A stretch of 64,000 nucleotides of DNA from the NCBI GenBank assembly GCA_001051155.2, contig JYIP02000005.1, forward strand, positions 1,612,001 through 1,676,000, given 5' to 3'. The DNA comes from Chrysoporthe austroafricana. Its lineage: Eukaryota > Ascomycota > Sordariomycetes > Diaporthales > Cryphonectriaceae. Position 1 is the first letter of the stretch. Every line of letters starts with the position of its first letter. A model generated the notes under the pieces. That model saw only the letters and a list, made by a program, of their open reading frames with translations. It was not told the origin of the DNA and made no database searches. Shown here piece by piece: positions 55,640-64,000 of this stretch. Position numbers and translations under genes: made by a program.

Positions 55640-58600
55640 ATGTCCCTTGAACTAGGGCCACAAAGGCCAACCTCACCAGAGAGTTCCGGTCGCGAAACCC
55701 CGAATCCTGCCAGGCAATGGAGAAATCAACTGAGTGCCGGTGAGAGCTGATCCTCGAAGCATTGTACACTTCCAGGGGCTTCATGAGGAAAGCTGACTTC
55801 GAAATGCCTGTCCAGTGGATGATGCGCCGACACGAGACAAGGCCTACCGAAAATATGCAGCAGGCATCGACCGGGCTCTTACACTTTTTGAGACCGCGCT
55901 GCAGGAATGGGCAGACTACATTTCATTTCTAAACAGACTTCTCAAAGTTCGGGCACTCTCCTTTTTCTGCCATGGATACGCGCATGTCAGTCGCTAACGA
56001 CTGGTTTCTCCTAGGCCCTCCAAGCTCGTAGCCAGAACATACAGACCATCCCCGCGAAAACCATCATTGCCAAACGATTATCGCAATGTCTCAACCCAGC
56101 CCTGCCGTCTGGTGTCCACCAGAAGACCCTCGACGTATATAATTACGTCTTTACAATCATTGGGAAGGATGGCCTCTCGCGCGACCTGCCGCTCTACCTT
56201 CCAGGACTTGCGCCGACCTTGTCCTTTGCCTCTCTGTCCGTGCGAACCCCTTTTCTCGGCCTTCTCGAGAGGCATTTTCTCGAATTGGACCCCCGCGCTC
56301 TTCGGCCTGCTATGAAGTCTGTTGTGATGGCTTTGCTCCCGGGATTGGAGGAGGAGACGGCCGAGGATTTCGACCGAACTCTGAAGCTCTTGGAGAGTTT
56401 CAAGAAGACAATAAGGCCGGAAGAGTCCGAGGAAATCACGCCTATCCATTCTATGGGAGACGATTACTTCTGGCAATGTGTCTTTTTGGCTTCTATCACC
56501 GGCCATAGCCGCCGCACGGGAGCTCTGTCCTATCTTGTCCGAAGCCTTCCCAAATTGGGACACTCACTCGCTCCGGAACCGCATGAATCAATCTCAATAA
56601 ACGGGTCAGAGACTGATCTGTCCTCAAAATTGGCTCAACTTGTGACTACACCCGAGCCGGGCCTGCTATTGAGATGTTTCGCTGCGGGTTTGGCCGATGA
56701 GCAGCTGCTCATTCAGCGCGGGTTCTTGGATCTACTAGTGACTCATCTTCCTCTCCATTCCAAGGTTCTTCAGACACGTGTCAAACACGAAGACTTTGAG
56801 CTACTGCTGAAGGCTGCCGCCGGCGTGGTGCTTCGGCGTGAGATGAGCTTGAACAGGAGGCTATGGACATGGCTCCTTGGTCCAGACCCATCAGGCGGTG
56901 ATCCAGAAAGCGGCATGGCATCACCCCTCTCTCCTTCGCCACACCCAAATGGCGCTCTCGTTACTAGAACGAGTTATTTCGAGGAATACGGACTCGAGCA
57001 TCTGACCAAGGCGTTGCTCTCCCTGATCAAAGACGCCCCAGAGACGACTGCCGCCGAAAAGGCACGTCCGTACCGTGTCTGCCTCTCACTAATGGACAGG
57101 TGGGAAATCGGCGGCCTTGTAGTTCCTGAGGTCTTCTTACCGATTGTGGATAGCGTCAGGAATTTCAAGGACCGAGCCTCCAGCAAGACAGAGTTTTCTG
57201 AAGTTCTGCGCAGCGCGAGTACTTTTTTTGATGGCGTGGAGAGTGGTTTGATCTATGGCGAGATACTCGGTCAGATGGGGCAGGCAATTGGACCTGGAGA
57301 CATGACCGCTCGTGAGCGATCAGATAAACTGGACTTGGTCCAGTTTATTTACAGACATTTCAACATCAAAGAGGAAGAGATGGTCACAATCCATGCCCCA
57401 TTGACGGCTTTGGCGATTCTCTGCATGATCGAGGATGCAAGACGGAGAGATGAAGCAGCCAAGCAGACAACGGCAGACGATGGCCTGGTTACTGCTGCGC
57501 TTGGAATCGCGGCTGATCTACTCGAAATTATACCTGACCGGGCGTTTCCACCTAAGACAGAAGCGACATCGCTACTGGCACAGTCCAAAAAGACAGACCA
57601 CGATCCAAGTCTGGAATTGTTGATCAAGATCAGGGACTTCTACATCCAGGACCAAGGCAATTTGGACGTTGCCAAAACACCACTCACCAGTCGCGAGGTC
57701 GGAGAACTTCTCCTCCAGCGAGCCTGCAATTTGGGTTGCGATAGCCTAGTGCGGAAGGAGTCACTTTCTGACTTGAGTGTCAAGTGCCGCATCTTGATGC
57801 TACTGGTGTCCAAGACGCCTCAAGATACCCCATTTGACCATACTCGTCTTCTTGCAGCCCTAAGCACTCGAGCTGCCGAAGAGTCTCTACAATTCACCAC
57901 CTATTCGTCCATCCTTTCTCTTTCCACACGTCTATATTCCTCGGGCCGCATCGCATACAACGACCTCTCGGATCTTGCCGGGCCTCTCGTGCGCCATGCC
58001 TGGTCTTTTCTTGCTGCTTCAGAGCCGCGGTATCATGTCGAGACCGTTCGGAGTCTCTGGCTGCTCCAGACAGTCCTGACACCACAAAGCCGCGACATCG
58101 AGGCAGCGCTTTGTGCGCTGATGAGACAACACGACGTCAACGGTACTTTTTCGATCCGACCAGCGGAGTCTGGAAGGAGCTTCAGCATACTCTGGTCTCA
58201 CAGCTTGCAGGACAATCCGTCCGGCCCGGACAGGAGGACGCCGAAGACGCCGGTCGGAGACATACTGTCGTTCCCCAGGCTTTCCGGGATTGACAACTAT
58301 GAAGTTATGTTGTTACGGCCACTCTTCCTTATGCTTGACGCTCTCGTTGACGAGAAAACACAACTATTCATGGCTGTCAAGACTTGGCTCAACAATCTCG
58401 TTGGTATAGACAAGTGAGTGAATCAATCACCCCAAGCGTTCATGGGCTATTACTGATACGAAGGGGCAAAAAGAATGTTTTTCATTCTCATGTCACAATT
58501 CGTGCGGCTGCCTTTCCTCCAGATCTCCTCGGAAAACGCGGACGCTTCGCAGGAGCCAAAACCATACACCGAGGATGACGATCTTGACCTTTGCATATAT

Positions 58601-61582
58601 TACCTGAGAACCATCTCCAATGTTTTCAGATGGGCGCCAGATGCGATATGGGGCATTCTCGCGACGAAGACAGTATCCGCTGAGGACTTGCCTGGTCTCC
58701 CGCAATTGAGTGAGCTCTTTGTCCTTATGTTCGACTGGATACATTGCTAATGTAAACAGCGGGCACGCAAGATGATGTGCCGATTCAGTTTTTCCTATTG
58801 CAAGTCTGCCTCAGGTGTACCTCACAGTACAAGGCCCCTGAGAACCGCGGCATCAAAGTTCAAGTCACACAACTCGTTCGGAGCGCCTTACTGGTTTTGC
58901 ACCAAATTCTTCTCAATCCTTACGCTGCGCCCCTAGCAAAATTGCAGCTTGAAGATGTTTTGATCAACAGGCTGGCCCAATCGCTAGAATCCCCGGATCC
59001 CTATGTGCAGGTTTTACTGCTAGATGTTGTCTTCGCCTCGTTGAAGCTCCGAGAAGTGCTACCCGCCGAGCTTCCTCCCTCACCCACTTCCGAGAAGCGG
59101 AGGCCGGGCCCTGATACACCAAATCAACGTGGCCCTGTCTCGGCTGACAAGACACCACGCCTTCCGCCTCCGCCGCCAGCATTGCTCAAATGTCTGCAGG
59201 CTGGTCTCTCCTCGCCAAGTAGTCGACCAGTCCTAGATAGCTGGATTAGCTTCTTGACCGAATGTCTGTCCTACTACGCAGACTCAATATTTCAAGTGCT
59301 CATCCCTCTTGTGAGCACTCTTTGCGACCAGATCGGTAGCACTTTTGCAAGCCTGGAGCAGATGTTTAGAGGCTCCGAGCACGAATGGGTGGATAAGCTC
59401 AATGCGCCAGAGACGACATTGATCTCGTTCTTGAATGGTTTGGAGCATGTCCTTGCGAAAGGCCATGACAGGCTATTGCTCGAAGAGGCACGCACGCCGG
59501 TGGTCAAGGGTCAGGACCAACCACAAGGCTTCTTTGGCAACATGGTCTCTGGAGTGTTCTCGACAGAGTCACTTCATGCAAGAAGTGCTACAGCGAATGA
59601 CAGATTGACTGTCCTGCTGGCATTTCAGGATGCGGTCAGGATCTGCTTCAAAATATGGTCATGGGGCCAAGGCGGCGATGCGGCTGCCCAGAACAGCAGT
59701 TCCATCGCTTCCTTCAACTACACATCTCTTCGCATGAGGAATCGTGCACGAAGACTCCTCGAGCACTTGTTCGCCGCGGAAACTCTAGAGTGTCTAGAAA
59801 CTGTCATCGACATTTGGAGGAAGTCTCTGGATGACCCCGAGTCGTCTTCACACATCGAGGTCTTCAATCTGCTTCCAGCCCTCGATGGATCACGGCCAAA
59901 ACACACCGTCCCCGCCATATTCAACTCGATTTACAGTCGTACGAATCCCAACGCTCTTGACCCTACCAGGAAATCAAACCTCACCGTCGACCTCCAAGAC
60001 ACGGATATAGTGATATTCCTGGTGGACTATGCTAAGTCTCTCGAGGACGATGCTATGGACGAGATATGGCAAGATTGCATTACGTTTCTGAAGGACTTGT
60101 TGACGAATCCCTTCCCACATAGGCAGACTCTGCCCAGCCTTCTGGAATTTGCGGCGATCTTGGGAGAGAAGGTCGACAATACCAACTTTGGAGAGCAGCG
60201 CAAGATGCGTCGAGAGCTTGGTGTAAGTGCGACTCCCATTACGCAACTAACACGTTTGACTAACCTTCATATCCAAGGACCTCTTTCTTCGATTGCTCAC
60301 TGCGCTCTTCACAACGCGGCCGGTGTCCTCATGGGACGGTGCGAATGGCGCGTCCGAGAAGCCAACGCGGCTCGAGTCTACGGGGCAAGTGATGCGGGAT
60401 AGAAATCCTCAGGAACGTGCGGACGATACCGTTGGCATACTGTCATCTATCGTACCCAATCTTCCGAAGATCCTGGTTGAGAACGATCGGGTGCTGTCAG
60501 CCGCAACTTCGATCTCAGTTAGCGTGATTGGCCCCGCTCTACGCGCAAAGGCCTTCCCAGACACCTTCTCCAAGAGCACGCTTGTTCTGTTGCAAGAGCT
60601 TTCTAGATTGCCGGGAAACCAGAAGACATGGAAGAAGGACGTCACAGACGCGTTCAACGATCCTCGCTTCTTCGGATCCAGCGTATCCTTAGTCGAAAAC
60701 GACTGGCTACCACTACTGAGGCAGTGGACAATCACGGATAAAGACCGGATGCCTGAGCTTCTCAGCAGGATTACTGCTCCAACGACAGCTGGCATAGTGT
60801 TCGGCGTGGGAGCAACGTCTGCTAGACTAGAGGCCGACCGGAAGACTCAACTTACACTTCGCCGCATGGCAACTCTCATTCTTGCCACGGCGGAGGACAC
60901 ATTTGTCACAGAACTGCCGAGCATTATGGATAAGCTCATTGAATTACTGGGAGCGACCGCGACATCGTCACCATCGTCCACAACACGAGCGGAGCTATTC
61001 ATGGTTGTGCGCGCTCTAGCACTCAAGACTAGCGCCATACATCTAGCTCCCATATGGCCAGTAATCGATACCGAATTGCATGCTGCCATCTCATCGGTAG
61101 CGGCGCCTGAGCACAGCTCTTCCTCAGAAGCGTACAACAACTTCTCAGTGCTGCAAGCATGCAAGCTGTTAGATCTTCTCGTCTGTGTCGCCCCGGATGA
61201 CTTCCAGCTCTACGAATGGTTGTTTGTAACAGACACGATCGATGCTGTATATCGACCGGATAACTACCAGCCAGTCGCCCTGGTGGACGAGCTTTCCGAA
61301 GAGCTCGGGTCGAGCGTCGCGGGACCGAGCCCACAAGTTGATTTTTTGACAGCACAGGGTTCTGGAAGGAGGCCCCTCCTGGGGGACGGTGGGATCAGGG
61401 ACGGCGTTAATCTCGAGAGGAGGGATGAGCTGATCGCGAAGGTCCTGAGGCCCTTTTTTGGCCAGCTGAGCATCTTCGCGTTTGAGTCGACGTATGCGAT
61501 GGGTCCTCTAGACCGAGAGATCTGTATTAAGAGGTTGCTGAGAGACATATTTGACGAGTCGAGTATCGTCAAACAGTTGTAA
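55640..61582 (+). CDS. DOP1: Dopey family protein (Dop1/DopA)
   Basis: Six exons (55640-55739, 55816-55946, 56015-58413, 58474-58709, 58760-60222, 60278-61582) encode 1877 residues, the usual Dopey length. The second exon gives the family's N-terminal core DKAYRKYAAGIDRAL and EWADYISFLNRLLK, continued across the intron by ALQARSQNIQTIP. LYLPGLAPTLSFASLSVRTPFL and the C-terminal LRPFFGQLSIFAFES are also typical. No catalytic domain is expected. The rest is helical repeat-like, with a low-complexity proline segment near the start of exon 5. Dop1 works with Mon2 and the flippase Neo1 in endosome-Golgi membrane traffic, and A. nidulans DopA affects development. The second intron has the weak donor GTTCGG. 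It lies in tandem after the terpene cluster and converges with TGS1, with 114 bases between the stops. Confidence 0.93.
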
Positions 61583-61696
61583 TTGCCGTAGGTAGACTCC
61601 ATAGCATAGCTGGAGCTGGCGCTCCAACACCAAGCCTTAGATATCCAATCTCGCGTTGGGTTGCATCTGTGCGCATTCGTCACGTCGAGTGGTCCC

Positions 61697-62764
61697 TCAT
61701 GGAATGCCATAGTTCTTGTCCGCCGGATAGTAAGCGACCATGCCCTTGCTGAACCCGTTGATGCAGCACTGCACCACATCCAACTTCTCCTCGGCTTCAT
61801 CCGGCATCAGCCGCGCAAGCTGCTCGAGATTCCCGTTGCGTGGCAAAAACATCGCATGCGCCATCGGCGCACACATGGCGTGCAAATCGCCCACCCCGAA
61901 AGGCTCCATCGCGTCCAGGTCCAGGACCTCCGCGCTCTTGTACATCGGTCCGCCCCACGGGGGGCTCGCGAACAGCTGGACGTCTCGCGCGAGCAGGGCC
62001 AGGCGGCGCGCGGCGTCCCCGGGCGGGCACAGCCGCAGCACGGGGTCGAGCGCCGGGTCCAGCGCCTCGGGGCGGCGCTTCAGCCGGTCCAGGAAGTCGG
62101 TGCAGTCGCCGTGGACCCACAGGATGCGGTCATCGACGCCGTACACGGCGGCGTTGTGCTGGGCGCAGGCGAGGGTCGGGCCGTCGATCTCGATGCCGAT
62201 CACCGTGTCCCAATGGCCCGACCGCGCGAAGGCGATGGTGTTGCCGCCGGCGCCGGCGAAGAGGTCGATTATGACGCGAGGGCGGTGCGCCTTGTTAGCG
62301 TCCTTGTGGATGAGCTCGGTGGAGATCTCGCTGGGGACGTCGTCAGCATGAGGGTGAGAAGGAGTGAGGCGTGGGCTCTGGGGCATGAGGGATGAGGTGA
62401 GGGCTGGGAGGAGGGATAAGTGAGCGTGAGTGTGGTGCGGATGCGTGAGCGAATGGACTCACTCGGCTATGGGCTCAGCGGTGACCCCAAACCAGGCGTT
62501 GTCAGTCATGCAGATGTCCCCATCGTAGAGCCGGAACAGATCGTTTCGCTGGCGCCAATATCTGGCGCTCATCCAGGTCAGCTTCCTCTCCTCTCATGCG
62601 GCTCACTGTGGGGGAGGGCTGTGGATGGGATGCTGCTGCACGCACTTTTTGATCTCGCCGGGCATGTCGTAGGAGGACTCGTAGTGCTTGCATTCGTCTG
62701 TCAAGGGTAGCAGTCCCGAAGGGGCCATGATGCCCAGCGGCTCTTGGTTCTGGCCCCGTGCCAT
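61697..62764 (-). CDS. TGS1: Trimethylguanosine synthase Tgs1 (snRNA/snoRNA cap hypermethylase)
   Basis: Three exons (62764-62646, 62561-62463, 62330-61697) with introns of 84 and 132 nt encode 283 residues. The joins rebuild MPGEIKKYWRQRNDLF, then DICMTDNAWFGVTAEPIAD and EISTELI, all expected of Tgs1. The methyltransferase core follows: VIIDLFAGAGGNTIAFA (SAM motif I), IGIEIDGPTLACAQHNA, and the catalytic SPPWGGPMY. It converts m7G caps of snRNAs, snoRNAs and telomerase RNA to 2,2,7-trimethylguanosine in the nucleus. The start chosen at 62764 gives a compact N terminus; an in-frame ATG at 62950 would add a hydrophobic-basic extension that looks less likely. The loop between motifs (residues about 160-180) is Arg/Pro/Leu-rich. 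Its start faces the GRASP gene. Confidence 0.92.
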
Positions 62765-63236
62765 TGTCAGAGAGACGGCGATACTTCCGATTTTGCGTCT
62801 TCTGCCTGATCGGCCTGAGCTCGATGTTGCCCGCCGGTGGTGGATGATGGGGACTTGGAGCCTGAGAGCGGAGAAAAGCAATGGCACTCTTATAGACATG
62901 CTGGATGGCCGAGCAAAAAACGAAAAGTGAATAATTAATACTGCATCCATCGACGGCTGCTCTCCTGCGGCTTCAGCAGAAGCCGAAATGAAGTTTGTTA
63001 GCCACCACTTCCAGCAGTAAGCAGGGGTCTACACGGCGCACTAGCGGCCCCACGGGGAGCTTGGGCCAGGGGTAAGGCTGAAGCTAGCTGCGGGCTGGGC
63101 TTGATGACAAGGTTGCAGACACGCCGTGAACCGCCCTTGAGTGGACGACAACCCCTTTGAGCAAACTGACTGCACAGGAGGCACAACACCAAACTTTCCC
63201 CCGCCCTAACCGACCACCCTAAGACCGACTGGGAGC
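62765..63236. other. Divergent promoter region TGS1 / GRASP
   Basis: About 470 bases between two divergent start codons. It probably contains both promoters; no gene seen. Confidence 0.6.
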
Positions 63237-64000
63237 ATGTTCAACGCCCTCAACCGCTTCATATCCCGCCTCGACGGCGAGGATCCCCGCCAGAAACAGC
63301 AGCAGGGGCTGTTCGGCTTCCAGGTCCTGCGCAACGCAAACCTCCAGCTCGCGATCGAGCCATGGTTCGACTTCATCGTGGGGATCAACGGGCGCGTGAT
63401 TGTACGGACAAGATCCCCGGAAGAGGCTCAGGCCGAACCCACCACGCGCACCAACTAACCCCATCTCTCTCTCTCGCGCACAGGACGACCCGAGCCCGAA
63501 CCTCTTCGCCCAGGAGATCCGCAACTGCGCCGGCGGCACCGTGACCCTCGGCCTGTGGAGCGCCAAGGGCCAGCGCACGCGCACGCTGCACGTGCCCGTG
63601 CCGACCGACACGGCGTCGCTCGGCCTGGCGCTGCAGTGGACGTCGCTCGCCGCCGTGACTAACATCTGGCACGTCCTCGATGTGCCCGCCGGCTCGCCCG
63701 CCGACCTCGCGGGCCTGCTGCCCTACAGCGACTACATCCTGGGCTCGCCCGAGGGCGCGCTGCACGGCGAGAGCGGGCTGTCCGAGGTCGTCGAGGATCA
63801 CATCGGGCGCCCGCTGCGCCTGTACGTCTACAACAACGAGTACGACGTCACGCGCGAGGTGACGCTGCAGCCGAGCCGCGAGTGGGGGGGCGAGGGCGCC
63901 CTGGGCTGCGTGCTGGGCTACGGCGCCCTGCACCGCCTGCCGGCACCCCTGAGCGAGCCCGTCCACGCGCCCGGCGAGATGATGTTCGACGGCGGCGAGC
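63237..64000 (+). CDS. GRH1: Golgi reassembly-stacking protein (GRASP/Grh1), 3' end outside window
   Basis: Exon 1 is 63237-63401 and exon 2 starts at 63484 and runs off the window (82 nt intron, GTACGG...GCACAG, phase 0). The visible part encodes 227 residues. The first GRASP PDZ-like domain reads GLFGFQVLRNANLQLAIEPW and FDFIVGINGRVI, joined to DDPSPNLFAQEI, then NIWHVLDVPAGSPADLAGLL and SDYILGSPEGALHGE, with the second PDZ-like domain (LRLYVYNNEYDVTREV) beginning. The N terminus MFNALNRFISRL is an amphipathic helix without a myristoylated glycine, as in fungal Grh1. GRASPs tether early Golgi membranes and take part in unconventional secretion. The proline-rich C-terminal tail is not in view. 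Confidence 0.92.

Noticed and set aside
1..64000. tRNA genes, rRNA or CRISPR arrays
   Set aside because: No tRNA-like A/B box pair was noticed by eye, and CRISPR arrays are not expected in a fungal nuclear genome. A tRNA scan was not possible here.

Overview
The window is nuclear DNA of a filamentous ascomycete (Pezizomycotina, most likely a Sordariomycete). Almost every gene is split by one or more 50-140 nt introns with GT...AG ends and CTNAC-like branch sites. The window also carries HET-domain genes, fungal-type P450s, a fungal bifunctional diterpene synthase, a Mnn9-type mannosyltransferase and a Dopey protein. I cannot place the species. All exon joins below were built by hand from splice signals, reading phase and remembered family signatures; none was checked by a search.

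Layout. 0-15.4 kb is a core block: a low-complexity basic protein, the peroxisomal E2 PEX4, the Golgi mannosyltransferase MNN9, the ER mannosyltransferase ALG12, a molybdenum cofactor sulfurase that looks broken, and CDC6. 15.9-27.2 kb is a first accessory island: a tyrosinase, a homologue of the unusual sesquiterpene synthase BcABA3 (alpha-ionylideneethane synthase of fungal abscisic acid biosynthesis), and two P450s. 27.8-35.6 kb is core again: RNA polymerase I second subunit (RPA135) and the GTPase ARL8, separated by 3.1 kb of GC-rich, repeat-bearing intergenic DNA. 37.9-55.1 kb is a second accessory island: two HET-domain genes, an AT-rich relic-like stretch, a P450, an MFS transporter with a decayed 5' part, a Ure2-like glutathione S-transferase and a 979-residue class II/class I diterpene synthase. 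55.6-64 kb is core: DOP1 (Dopey), the cap hypermethylase TGS1 and the start of a GRASP/Grh1 gene that runs off the window.

How the genes may work together. The ABA3-type synthase is divergent from P450-1 across a 1.1 kb shared promoter region, and P450-2 follows. This is a candidate abscisic-acid-like pathway that lacks a visible short-chain dehydrogenase. The diterpene synthase is divergent from the GST, and the P450 is divergent from the MFS relic; together they form a compact candidate diterpene cluster without its own GGPP synthase. MNN9 and ALG12 both serve N-glycan mannosylation but act in different compartments and pathways.

The most notable damage is in the MoCo sulfurase gene. About 30 residues around the conserved cysteine loop are missing and the frame shifts at the same point. 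The name ABA3 is used in the literature for two unrelated proteins, a plant MoCo sulfurase and the fungal sesquiterpene synthase; relatives of both occur here about 7 kb apart.
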